DNA of 49,976 nt from assembly GCA_020850995.1 (NCBI GenBank), contig JADZDP010000159.1:1-49976 (forward strand). Reading direction: 5' to 3'. The translations under genes were made by a program, and so were the position numbers. This DNA comes from Deltaproteobacteria bacterium. GTDB lineage: Bacteria; Myxococcota; UBA727; VGSZ01. The notes under the pieces are model-generated. The model had not been told where the DNA came from and searched no databases. It saw nothing but the letters and a program-made list of their open reading frames with translations. Positions within the stretch are counted from its first letter, which is position 1. Each line of letters begins with the position of its first letter. Of this stretch, positions 18,919-27,528 are shown in pieces.

Positions 18919-19674
18919 TCAGGGGAAGCTGAAGAAGAACGAGCCCGCGATGGTGCCCACGGTCGCCGGCGGTGGGCTCGTGCAGGTGCAGTCGGCGGGG
19001 ACCGGTTGGCCGAGGCCCGTGTCGCAGCCCGTCCCCGTCCATGCCGCGCAGAGGTGTTTCCAAGACACGGAGTGGAGGTCGACGATGACCGCGTCGCCCC
19101 ACGCCCCAGTGAAGCTGCCCGCGATGCTCGTGCCGAGCGTGTGTTCGTCCACGGTCACGCTCGCGCCCTCGAAGTTCGGGCTCTGGTTCGAGAGCTGGTC
19201 GGCCGGGTTCTTGGTCAACTGCAGCGTGAGCGCGACGCCGTCGACGGTGTTTTGCTCTGGGCTGTCCCACGCCTTGGTCCACGGAGAGAGGCTGCTCGCG
19301 TCTGCGGCGGACAGGATGAGCTGCGTGGTGAAGGTGCTTCCGAGGCCGCCGCTTTGGACTTGGTCGTTGCACACCGCCTGGTAGGCGATGTCACCGTCGA
19401 GGATCGGGGAGTCGACCGCGATGGGCGCAAAGCCCGTCTCGCCGCCCGTGCAGGAAAACGTGTACGCGGTGCCGCCGAAGCTACCCTCGACGTGAAAGCA
19501 CTTTGGCTCGGTGCCATCGCAGCCGCCCGCCTCGCCCTCGCCCTCGCCCTCGCCCTCGCCCTCGCCCTCACCTTCGCCTTCGCCTTCGCCCTCGCCAGAG
19601 GAGACCGGGACGCATCCAAGGGCGCCGATGAGGCTCAGGGTGAGCAGCAGCCAAGCGGATGATCGTGGTGACAC
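18919..19674 (-). CDS. Lipoprotein with Gly-Glu stalk, unknown C-terminal domain
   Basis: Encodes 251 residues. Signal peptide with lipobox GALGC, then about 12 Gly-Glu repeats as an extended anionic stalk, then a 190-residue domain with six or more cysteines (CDGTEPKCFH, CTGG, CNDQ, CAAWTGTGC, CTCTSPP). The domain is probably a disulfide-stabilised beta sandwich; no family recognised. GTG at 19672-19674 is chosen because GGAGG lies four bases upstream and the residues that follow form the signal peptide. It is divergent from the amylase operon, sharing the 158-bp intergenic region. Confidence 0.7.
   Translation of the reverse strand: MSPRSSAWLLLTLSLIGALGCVPVSSGEGEGEGEGEGEGEGEGEGEGEAGGCDGTEPKCFHVEGSFGGTAYTFSCTGGETGFAPIAVDSPILDGDIAYQAVCNDQVQSGGLGSTFTTQLILSAADASSLSPWTKAWDSPEQNTVDGVALTLQLTKNPADQLSNQSPNFEGASVTVDEHTLGTSIAGSFTGAWGDAVIVDLHSVSWKHLCAAWTGTGCDTGLGQPVPADCTCTSPPPATVGTIAGSFFFSFP
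19530..19597 (-). repeat. Gly-Glu coding hexamer repeat, tract 1
   Basis: Tandem GGCGAG-type hexamers on the minus strand encode the stalk of the 18919-19674 lipoprotein. The hexamer period keeps the frame, so slippage changes only stalk length. Confidence 0.8.
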
Positions 19675-19776
19675 TGGTCCTCCAAGGTGAACGCCGAGCG
19701 TAGCCCAAGGTGCCGGCGGCCCCGCTGCGGTGCACCCTGCGCCGCCTCTGGCGAAAAACACACCGGCGAAAATGTC

Positions 19777-19835
19777 GATCTGACGCACACTTACCCTATT
19801 GCGACGCAGTGAGCGGCTGCCACGCTTTGCCCATG
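19777..19835 (+). promoter_or_regulatory. Conserved upstream block, copy 2 (before the amylase operon)
   Basis: GATCTGACGCACACTT at 19777-19792 followed by ACCCTATTG, then GCTGCCACG at 19816-19824 and ATG at 19833. It matches copy 1 in sequence, internal spacing and distance to the start codon. TACCCT at 19792-19797 could be a -10, but no convincing -35 is present at 16-18 bp. Confidence 0.55.
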
Positions 19836-22800
19836 ACGCGTGGTGATCGAGCAGTCGTCGCAGTGGTCCCCGCGCTCGCTGCCGCCGCGCTCCTGGTGCT
19901 CACCCTCAGTCCGCGCGCCCGCGCCGAGACCATCCTGCAGTACTTCGAGACGCCGTGGACCGAGATCGAGGCGCGCATGCCCGAGATCGCGAGCGCGGGC
20001 TACGACGCCTTGTGGTTGCCGCCGCCCACCAAGGGCAGCGAGGGCACGCGCGACGTGGGCTTCGCGGTCTATGACCGCTTCGACCTCGGCGACGGTGACG
20101 CCGACGGCGCGCCCCAGCGCGGCACGGTGCCGACCCGCTACGGCAGCAAGGCCGAGCTGATCTCGCTCGTCGAGACCGCGCACCGCTTCGGCGTGCGCGT
20201 GTACTTCGACGTGGTCATGAACCACAACGGCAACCCGAACGGCATCGAGAACGCGGGTGTCAGCCTCGACCCGGTGGAGCTGAACGGCTTTCCCGGCACC
20301 TCGCTGTGGGACTACCACGTGCTGCCCGCGGTGCAGCAGAGCAACTGCGCGGGGCAGAGCAACTGCGACTTCTGCGCGCGGCAGCCCGGCATGCGATCGA
20401 CCGACGACTTCGACGGCGCGGCCTTCGGCGGCAAGCAGTGGACGGCGCTCAACGACGACGGCAACTACGTGAACGCCACCGGCAGCGAGGTGTGCATGAG
20501 GAATGGCGACTCCGGTGAAGACCGCATCGCCACGTTGTCGATGAGCGCAGCGCTCGCCGAGCCGGGCGCGCCCTCGGCGGGCAACCCGATCCTCGCCGGC
20601 ATGACCCACGTGTTGCGCGCGCCGCGCATCGGCGTGTGGGACGACTTCGAATTCCAGGTGTCGAACTGGACGCTGGTGGGCCTGCACGACTTCTGCACCG
20701 ACCAGTTCGAGACCTCGTCGGGCGCCCGGGGCATCGATGGCACCTGCAGCATCACCGGCACCGAGCTGCCCTCCTACGTGCGCGACGGCGCGCGCCCCGA
20801 GACCTATCAGTACCAAGACCCCACGACGCCGTACGCGGAGGACGTCCGCCAGTACCTGATGCGCTGGATCCGCTGGCTCATGCTGGAGACCCAGGCCGAC
20901 GGCTTCCGCCTCGACGCCATCAAGCACGTGTGGCCGAACTTCTATCGCGCCGACTTCGCTGGCGACGAGATCGCCTTCGTCAAGGTCATCCAAGACACCT
21001 ACGATGACCTGCACGGCTTCAACGACGCCGATGACACCGATCTCGTCGACGACGCCGCGGTGTTCGGCGAAGACTTCACCGGGTCCTGCGACGCGCTGGC
21101 GCCCTACATCAACACTGGCATGCGCGCGCTCGACTTCCCGCTCTTCTTCAACCTCGGCGAGCTCATGAGCGGCGGCGACATCCGCAAGTTCTCGGGAGCG
21201 CAGGCGGGCAGCTGCAGCAACCCGGCGCTCGGGGCCTTCATGGGGCTCAACCGAAAGAGCGGCGTGGCCTTCGCCCAGAGCCACGACGAGTGCCAGAAGA
21301 ACGAGAGCCCCGACACCAGCTCGTCGTCGGGCTCCTTCTCGCGCTGCTTCCCAAGTGGCGGCGGACGCCCGGACCTGGTGTACGCCTACGTCTTGACGCG
21401 CGACGCCGACGCCGCCGTGTTCTTCGACGGCAACCGCTGGACCTCGCAGAGCTTCGTGCGCTCTGGCCGACCCGACGGCCTGGTGGAGGTCGCGGGCGGC
21501 GCCACGCTTGCCGCGGTGCCCACGCTCGTGAGCGCGGCGCGGCGCATGGCGCGCGGCAGCACCTTGAACGTGTGGGTGTCGTCGTCGAACAGCGACGGCT
21601 ACGTCTATGAGCGCCAGGTGAACGGTGCGGCCACGGGCTTGGTGGTGCTGTCCGACGCCGCGTACGAGCTCGGCTGGGGTGACGGCTCAACGACGGAGAG
21701 CTTCATCTTCACGACCTTCCCGCCAGGCACCGAGCTGTGCGAGCTCACGGGCAACGCGCTCGCGTGGGCGCAAGGCTGTTACCAGGTGCTCGATCCGGCC
21801 GCGCTCGGCGCCGGTGAGGCGTCGGAGATCGCCGCCGCGCGCGCGGCCTTTCAAAACGGCACCGGCGCCGCGCCGCCGGCCAGCGCGGGTGTGTTCTACG
21901 CGGGCGTGCCCAACAGCGGTTCGTCGTACGCCGTCTACGCACCGCGCGCCTACGAGGTGGGCGGCGGTGGCGCCGACGTGGTGGAGCTGCGTGACATCCC
22001 CACGGGTACGCTCTCGCCCGGGCTGCACGCCCTGCACGTGCGCTTCCGCCGCGCCATCGCTGGCGCGGCCGACGCGCAGGACGAGGTCGTCATCCCGCTG
22101 TGCGTGCCCGACGGCAGCGGCCCCGCGCTGTGCGGCACCGCCGCCACGGCGAGCCCGCCCAGCACCGATCCCCTCGAGAGCGGCCTGGTGGAGCTCTTGG
22201 TCGACGGCGCCGCGGCCACGCGACGCGCCGTGGAGACCGCGCCGGCGCGCTCGCTGCCCGACGGACGCTCGGTGGCGGCGGCGCGCGCTTTCCATGTGCT
22301 CGTCGACGGCGACGCGCTCGACGTGGTGGTGCGTACGGCGGCCAGCCTGCCCGTGGACGACATCGCCATGCGCATCGACGATGACCCAGACCTGGTGCCG
22401 GGCTTCCACCTGGTGAGCACCGGCGAGCGCTTCCTCGATCGCTTCACCAAGCTCTTCCCCCCGGGCGTCACGCCGCCCGACGCCGGCCCGCAGGAGGGCG
22501 AAGGCGAAGGAGAGGAGGGCGAAGGTGAGGGTGAGGGCGAGGGCGAGCCCGACGCAGGCTACACACCCGACGGCGACGACGACGGCGATGGCGTCAAGAA
22601 CGCCGACGACAACTGCGTCGAGGTGCGCAATGCCGATCAGGCGGACTTCGACGAGGACGGCGTGGGCGACGCCTGCGACCTGTGCGTGCTCGAGGGCTCC
22701 ATCGAGGGCGAGCAGGTCGATGGCACCGGCTGCCGACCGGTGAGCGAGGACGAGCGCGCGGGCATCTTGGCCATCGCGCGCGCCATCGCCAACCGAGAGA

Positions 22801-22886
22801 GCGCCACCGGCGCCACCGATCTGGACGGCGACGCTGACGTCGACGTCGCTGACCTCGAGATCGCCATCGCGGAGGCTCACCGATGA
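19833..22886 (+). CDS. Secreted GH13 alpha-amylase with calcium repeats and dockerin-like tail
   Basis: Encodes 1017 residues. Signal peptide (about 1-30, ending ARA), then a GH13 catalytic domain: region I DVVMNHNG, region II GFRLDAIKH with nucleophile Asp361, region III FGEDF with acid/base Glu413, region IV SHDEC with Asp485. All catalytic residues are present, so it should hydrolyse alpha-1,4-glucans such as starch outside the cell. A beta-rich region follows, a Gly-Glu linker, a thrombospondin type 3-like calcium repeat (DDDGDGVKNADDNC) and a final DLDGDADVDVADLEIAIAEA segment resembling one dockerin calcium loop. First gene of the operon; the next gene overlaps by four bases. Confidence 0.9.
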   Translation: MTRGDRAVVAVVPALAAAALLVLTLSPRARAETILQYFETPWTEIEARMPEIASAGYDALWLPPPTKGSEGTRDVGFAVYDRFDLGDGDADGAPQRGTVPTRYGSKAELISLVETAHRFGVRVYFDVVMNHNGNPNGIENAGVSLDPVELNGFPGTSLWDYHVLPAVQQSNCAGQSNCDFCARQPGMRSTDDFDGAAFGGKQWTALNDDGNYVNATGSEVCMRNGDSGEDRIATLSMSAALAEPGAPSAGNPILAGMTHVLRAPRIGVWDDFEFQVSNWTLVGLHDFCTDQFETSSGARGIDGTCSITGTELPSYVRDGARPETYQYQDPTTPYAEDVRQYLMRWIRWLMLETQADGFRLDAIKHVWPNFYRADFAGDEIAFVKVIQDTYDDLHGFNDADDTDLVDDAAVFGEDFTGSCDALAPYINTGMRALDFPLFFNLGELMSGGDIRKFSGAQAGSCSNPALGAFMGLNRKSGVAFAQSHDECQKNESPDTSSSSGSFSRCFPSGGGRPDLVYAYVLTRDADAAVFFDGNRWTSQSFVRSGRPDGLVEVAGGATLAAVPTLVSAARRMARGSTLNVWVSSSNSDGYVYERQVNGAATGLVVLSDAAYELGWGDGSTTESFIFTTFPPGTELCELTGNALAWAQGCYQVLDPAALGAGEASEIAAARAAFQNGTGAAPPASAGVFYAGVPNSGSSYAVYAPRAYEVGGGGADVVELRDIPTGTLSPGLHALHVRFRRAIAGAADAQDEVVIPLCVPDGSGPALCGTAATASPPSTDPLESGLVELLVDGAAATRRAVETAPARSLPDGRSVAAARAFHVLVDGDALDVVVRTAASLPVDDIAMRIDDDPDLVPGFHLVSTGERFLDRFTKLFPPGVTPPDAGPQEGEGEGEEGEGEGEGEGEPDAGYTPDGDDDGDGVKNADDNCVEVRNADQADFDEDGVGDACDLCVLEGSIEGEQVDGTGCRPVSEDERAGILAIARAIANRESATGATDLDGDADVDVADLEIAIAEAHR
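22492..22547 (+). repeat. Gly-Glu coding repeat, tract 2
   Basis: Short run of GGCGAR-type hexamers, interrupted by Glu-Glu, encoding the linker between the first amylase and its calcium repeats. Confidence 0.7.
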
Positions 22887-23323
22887 CGCGCGCGACCGTC
22901 CTGCTCCTCGTCACGAGCGGCGTGCTGAGCGCCGCGTGGGGCTGCACCTGCGGTGAGCCACCGCAGCCCAACGGCGCCGCCGCCGTGGGCCAGCTGAGCG
23001 CGAACCCGGTCGAGGGTGGCTTCGAGCTGGTGCTCTCGGGACTGGAGCGGCCGGTGCGGTCCCTGCAGGTCGACGTCAAGCTGGGCGACGCGCACGCGAC
23101 GGCCGCCACCGCCATCGGGGGCAGCGACGTGCTCGAGGCCGGCCTGGCTGCTCCCAAGAACGACTTCACGGTGGTGGTGGCCGACACGCGCCGCCTCAAC
23201 CTGCCGAGCGGCGCGGTGGCGCGCGTCGACACCGACAGCGCGCCCACGGAGATCGCGCTGTCGCGGGCCTTTGCCGTCGACGACACTGGTGCCATGCGCA
23301 CGGTGCTGGTGGTGGTGCCATGA
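22883..23323 (+). CDS. Small exported lipoprotein, cohesin-like
   Basis: Encodes 146 residues with a signal peptide ending AAWGC; the Cys is a plausible lipidation site. The remaining 125 residues look like one beta sandwich. The strand order and motifs (SLQVDVKL, VLEAGLAAPKNDFTVVVADTRRL, PSGAVARV, PTEIALSRAFAVDDTG) resemble cohesin domains, where a strand with a Leu-Glu turn is followed by an AL/VALAS-type strand, an ATLTF-type strand and a final ANDANG-type turn. The gene is coupled (ATGA) to the amylase that ends in a dockerin-like motif, so it may tether that enzyme to the cell. Cohesin identity is a hypothesis from pattern, not from a search. Confidence 0.55.
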   Translation: MTRATVLLLVTSGVLSAAWGCTCGEPPQPNGAAAVGQLSANPVEGGFELVLSGLERPVRSLQVDVKLGDAHATAATAIGGSDVLEAGLAAPKNDFTVVVADTRRLNLPSGAVARVDTDSAPTEIALSRAFAVDDTGAMRTVLVVVP

Positions 23324-26300
23324 GGCGCGCGCTCGTCCTCGCGCTCGTCCTCCTGTTCACGTTGGTGCCGCTGTCGGCCTGCTTCGGCGACTTCGTCGCC
23401 ACCCCTCCCCCCGAGGCCGAGATCGTCGGCAAGGTCGACGACGTGCCCGACGAGCTGCGCGCGCGCGCCGGCGGCGCCGCGCTACGCGCGCAGGCCGTAT
23501 CGGTGGACGGCGCCGTGCTGGCCGAGGCCGACACCACCATCGGCGCTCAGTTTCGCTTGAAGCTCGGCCCCGGCCAGTCGCACTTCAACGTGCGCGTGGT
23601 GGTGGCGGCCGGCTCGGTGGTGTTCAAGGACTTCGTCAGTGAGGCCGCCGCTGGCAAGGTCATCGATCTCGAGGCCACGCACGGCCCGCTGGGCACTGCA
23701 TCCACGGCGGCCGCCCAGGTGGTGGAGCGCTACGCCGCGCGCGAGCGCGCCAGCCTGGCCTCGACACCGCCCACCACGCTCTCGGAGGTGCTGGCACTCG
23801 CCCGCGGCGATGAGGAGCGCGTGGCCGCCTTCCGCGCCATCGTCGGTGACATCGTGGCCGTCACCGACCCACAGGGCGCGGCGCCGGCGCTCGACCCCAC
23901 CTCGTCGTCCGCGGCGGCCGACGTGCTCGCGCTGGCGGGCCTGACGCAGGCCGAGTACGACGCCGCGCTCGAGGCCGCGGTCGACGCCTCGCTGGTGCCC
24001 ATCGTCTGCGATCCGAGCCAGGTGCTCGTCATGTTCGCCGTCGACGTCAGCGGCACCGCGAAAGACGGGAACGGCACGCCGCAGTTCATCCGCCAGGTGC
24101 CCAAGGAGGGCCGGGTCTTCCTGGGCATCACCCTCGATCCGCTCTCGCCTGTCCCCGACAGCGCCGGCGCCTTGCGTCCACGCCTGACGCCCAACGACCC
24201 AGCCACCGAGATGAAGGACGACGGCACCGGCGGCGACGAGGTGGCGGGCGATCTGGTGTTCACGAAGACGCTCGGCCTGCCGCGCGGCATGCGGGTGCTC
24301 TACAAGTACACCGACGGCTCGCCCAACGAGGGCTTCACCGGCACCGAGGAGTGGCCGGGCAACGCGCGCATCCTCGAGATCGACGACGTGCTCACGGGCT
24401 CGGCCAGCGGGCAGCCCGACTGCCTGGTGGTGCGCCGCGACTCGTTCGGCGACGAGTCGAGCAACAAGAACTACGTCAACCTGCACGCGCGCCTCGGCGG
24501 CGGCGACCTCGGCTACGACGACGATCTGGGCGGCGCCGTGCTGGCGGCACCTGCCGAGGAGGGCCTGCTCCTGGTGGGCGGGCTCGCGCTCGGCGCGCTG
24601 GCCAGCGCCGCGCCGCTCACGCCCGCGGATGTGCCCGAGGCGCGCGAGAACGGCGTGTGCACCACCTGCCCGGCGCCACTCACGGTCAGCGCCGATGACA
24701 GCGAGCCGCCTCGCTTGGTGGCGGCGGCCTTCTTGTCCACCGACGAGACGCGCGTCGCCTTCTCCGAGGACGTCGACGTGCAGAGCGCGGGCCTGGCGGG
24801 CAACTACCTGCTGGTGGACGCGCAGAACCGCCCCGTGCAAGTGAAGAGCGCGCGTGTCGTCGGCAGCGCCGTGGTCCTCAGCCACGCGCAGGTCGATCCA
24901 CGCTCGCCGCACACGGTGGCGGTGAAGAACGTGCGCGACGCGTCGCTGCAGCAGAACCCCATCGGCGCCGACGCCCAGCTTCCGGTGGGTCCCGATCGCA
25001 CGCCACCCACGCTCGTGGAGGTGCGCCCCGGCAGCATCGTCGACGTCAATCCCGCGGCGCGGCCAGGCAACCCCGAGACCGGCGAGGTGGTGATCCTCGA
25101 GTTCTCCGAGGCGCTCGACCGCATCGCCGCCGAGAACGCGGCCACCTACCAGGTGCCGGGCCTCGACGTGCACGCCGCCTTCGTGCGCGGCCGGGAGGTG
25201 TTGGTGGTCACCTCGCAGCAAGCCAAGGGCGCGCCCTACGAGATCGCCATCGGCACGGCCTTCGACGTGGCGGGCAACGTGGTCGACGTCGACGGCGCGG
25301 TGCCGTTCCGCGGCCTCTCGCTCTCGCTCGTCACCTTCGCGGCGGTGGTCGACTTCGCGTGGCGCTCGGTCGACGGCAGCGAGCGCGGACTGCCGCTCGG
25401 CGACGGACTGTACCTGTCGGGCACCGTCATGCTCGACGCCCGCGCCGAGGACGGCGGCGATCTGCGTGTGGCTGGTCGCACCGACGTTGCTGGGGTGACG
25501 GGCTTCGAGCTGGTGCCAAACGGCGACGAGCAAGGCGGCGCGCCCGTCTACGCGCGCACGCTGCGCCTGCCGCCCGGCACCTACGCGTACAAGCTCGCGC
25601 ACGGCAGCGCGGCGTTGGCGGCCAACCCGCCGGTGACGCTCGAGACCGTGAGCAAAGGCCTGGCCACCAGGAACGACCTCGGCGGCGTGGCCGTCGACCC
25701 GGTGACGCTGCTGGGCAAGGACGGCGTCAGCTATGCGGGCGCGCACCTCTCGGTCACGGGCCAGGACCTGCCGGGGCCCGGCATCCTGTTCAAGCGCGAG
25801 AACCCCGACACCGTCGTCATCGTCGGCGAGGTCGATCGCGTGCTGCCGCCCGACGTCGTTGGTGCCTGGCGCGACGTGCCCTTTGGCAGCGGCGCCGACT
25901 ACGACGACGGCCTGGTGGAGCTGCCGCTGTTCTCGGGAGGCGTCGAGGACACGGCGCCGCCGCGCCTGCTCGGGGCGCGCGCGCGCGACAGCGAGAGCGT
26001 GCTGGTGAGCTTCGACGAGGCGGTGGTGGCGCCGAGCAACCCCATGGTGCAGGTCACCGGCGACGGTGGCGTCGACCTCGCCATCGTCGAGGTGCTGGTG
26101 GGGGTGCCGCTGCCGAACCAGGTGGTGGTGCGCACCGGCGCCATGGCCAACGACGCGCCCTACACGCTGGTCATCGGCGGCTTGGCCGACCTGGGCGGCC
26201 ACCTGTTGGCTCAGCCGTTGACCGCGGGCTTCACGAGCCCCGCGCAGTTTCAGCCCTTCACCCCCATCGTCGACGAGGAGCCACCAGCGCTGGTGTCGGT

Positions 26301-27528
26301 GCGCCCCACCTTGCCGACGGAGATCGAGGTCACCTTCAACGAGCGCGTCACCGACGACGCGGCCGCGCCCGCGCACTTCGCCATCACCCGCGTCGGCGGC
26401 GGCGCCGCGCCCACGGTGTCGTCGGTGCGCTTGGGTGCCGGCGGCGTGAAGGCGGTGCTCACCACCAGCGCGCAGGAGATGCAGGTGCCCTATGCGCTCA
26501 CCGTCGCCAACGTCAGCGACATTGCCGGCAACGTGCTCGCGAGCGCGCAGATCGAGTTCCCCGGCTTCGGCGAGCTCGACCCGCCCGTGATCGAGCGCGT
26601 GGTGTCGCTTGGGCCCACCAAGGTTGCGCTGCTCTGGAACGAGCCGCTCAGCGCCGACTCGGCGGACCGCATCACCAACTACGACGTCAGCGAGGTCACC
26701 ATCACCGACGTGCGCTTCGGCGCCTCCGAGGAGATGCGCGGCGCCGCCTTCAACGGCACCTGGGCGCCGCTCGCCGCCGACGTCGTCATCCTCACGACCA
26801 CGCCCATGACGGGCGGCGGCAGCTACACGGTGAGCGCCGAGGGGGTCACCGACCTGTCCGGCAACGAGAGCTCCGCGGTGGAGGCCTTCACCGCCGCGGC
26901 GAGCGCGCCGCTCGTCGACGTGCTGTTCACCTATCAGGTCTCGGACACCGCCGGCGTCCTCGGCATGGGCCCGGGCGGCTCGGTGGGCTCGCCGGCGCGC
27001 GCCATCTCGCCCTCGACCTTGGCGGCGCAGCGCGAGGGCGTGTTCGTGCTGGGCACCGCGCTCGTCGACAGCGGCGCCTCGCCCATCGCCGACCACGCCT
27101 TCACCAGCGCGCTCGGCGGCTTCCCCGCAGAGGGCTCACCCCTCACCGGTGTCGAGCCAGAGCTCGTGGATGACGGCACGGGCGGCGACGCCGTCGCTGG
27201 CGATCACGTGTTCTCGATGCTCATCCGCGACGTGCCGCTCGGCAGCACCTTGAGCTGGAAGGCGTTCGCGTCGTTCACCACCGGGTTCGCCGCCGCGAAC
27301 CCGAGCTATCCGGGGGCCGCGTACGCCGACGCCACCCTCGGCCCCTCGGTGTTCGGCGACGGCCAGGAGTTCCCTGGCAACGACGACGCCGTGCTCTTGG
27401 TGGCCGATCTCGACGGCGACGGCCGCGTCATCGTCGACAACCTGTTCGGCGACGAGATCACGTTTAAGCGCAAGACCGGCTTCCCGGCCTTCCACATGGC
27501 TATCGACCGTGCGCGGAGGCGCGAATGA
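23320..27528 (+). CDS. Giant lipoprotein with repeated Ig-like (Big_5) and glycan-binding-like modules
   Basis: Encodes 1402 residues. Lipobox LSAC gives Cys21. After an N-terminal region comes a module (about 225-345) with DDGTGGDEVAGD and YKYTDG, then Ig-like SbsA-type domains beginning at about 461, 559, 878, 985 and 1087, each opening with a PP-L-V or similar pattern and containing an F-E/N-E/D-V strand and an A-G-N/H turn (DVAGNVV, DIAGNVLA, DLSGNES). A middle module (about 670-875) and a C-terminal module (about 1190-1400, again DDGTGGDAVAGD) probably bind glycan. It likely extends from the outer membrane as a multivalent starch-binding scaffold. Starts within the ATGA overlap with the cohesin-like gene. 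Confidence 0.8.
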   Translation: MRRALVLALVLLFTLVPLSACFGDFVATPPPEAEIVGKVDDVPDELRARAGGAALRAQAVSVDGAVLAEADTTIGAQFRLKLGPGQSHFNVRVVVAAGSVVFKDFVSEAAAGKVIDLEATHGPLGTASTAAAQVVERYAARERASLASTPPTTLSEVLALARGDEERVAAFRAIVGDIVAVTDPQGAAPALDPTSSSAAADVLALAGLTQAEYDAALEAAVDASLVPIVCDPSQVLVMFAVDVSGTAKDGNGTPQFIRQVPKEGRVFLGITLDPLSPVPDSAGALRPRLTPNDPATEMKDDGTGGDEVAGDLVFTKTLGLPRGMRVLYKYTDGSPNEGFTGTEEWPGNARILEIDDVLTGSASGQPDCLVVRRDSFGDESSNKNYVNLHARLGGGDLGYDDDLGGAVLAAPAEEGLLLVGGLALGALASAAPLTPADVPEARENGVCTTCPAPLTVSADDSEPPRLVAAAFLSTDETRVAFSEDVDVQSAGLAGNYLLVDAQNRPVQVKSARVVGSAVVLSHAQVDPRSPHTVAVKNVRDASLQQNPIGADAQLPVGPDRTPPTLVEVRPGSIVDVNPAARPGNPETGEVVILEFSEALDRIAAENAATYQVPGLDVHAAFVRGREVLVVTSQQAKGAPYEIAIGTAFDVAGNVVDVDGAVPFRGLSLSLVTFAAVVDFAWRSVDGSERGLPLGDGLYLSGTVMLDARAEDGGDLRVAGRTDVAGVTGFELVPNGDEQGGAPVYARTLRLPPGTYAYKLAHGSAALAANPPVTLETVSKGLATRNDLGGVAVDPVTLLGKDGVSYAGAHLSVTGQDLPGPGILFKRENPDTVVIVGEVDRVLPPDVVGAWRDVPFGSGADYDDGLVELPLFSGGVEDTAPPRLLGARARDSESVLVSFDEAVVAPSNPMVQVTGDGGVDLAIVEVLVGVPLPNQVVVRTGAMANDAPYTLVIGGLADLGGHLLAQPLTAGFTSPAQFQPFTPIVDEEPPALVSVRPTLPTEIEVTFNERVTDDAAAPAHFAITRVGGGAAPTVSSVRLGAGGVKAVLTTSAQEMQVPYALTVANVSDIAGNVLASAQIEFPGFGELDPPVIERVVSLGPTKVALLWNEPLSADSADRITNYDVSEVTITDVRFGASEEMRGAAFNGTWAPLAADVVILTTTPMTGGGSYTVSAEGVTDLSGNESSAVEAFTAAASAPLVDVLFTYQVSDTAGVLGMGPGGSVGSPARAISPSTLAAQREGVFVLGTALVDSGASPIADHAFTSALGGFPAEGSPLTGVEPELVDDGTGGDAVAGDHVFSMLIRDVPLGSTLSWKAFASFTTGFAAANPSYPGAAYADATLGPSVFGDGQEFPGNDDAVLLVADLDGDGRVIVDNLFGDEITFKRKTGFPAFHMAIDRARRRE

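Noticed and set aside
23482..27096. A very long open frame on the minus strand opposite the giant lipoprotein gene
   Set aside because: It is a high-GC shadow: His/Arg/Ala-rich without domains, while the plus strand has signal peptide, Ig-like domains and coupled starts.
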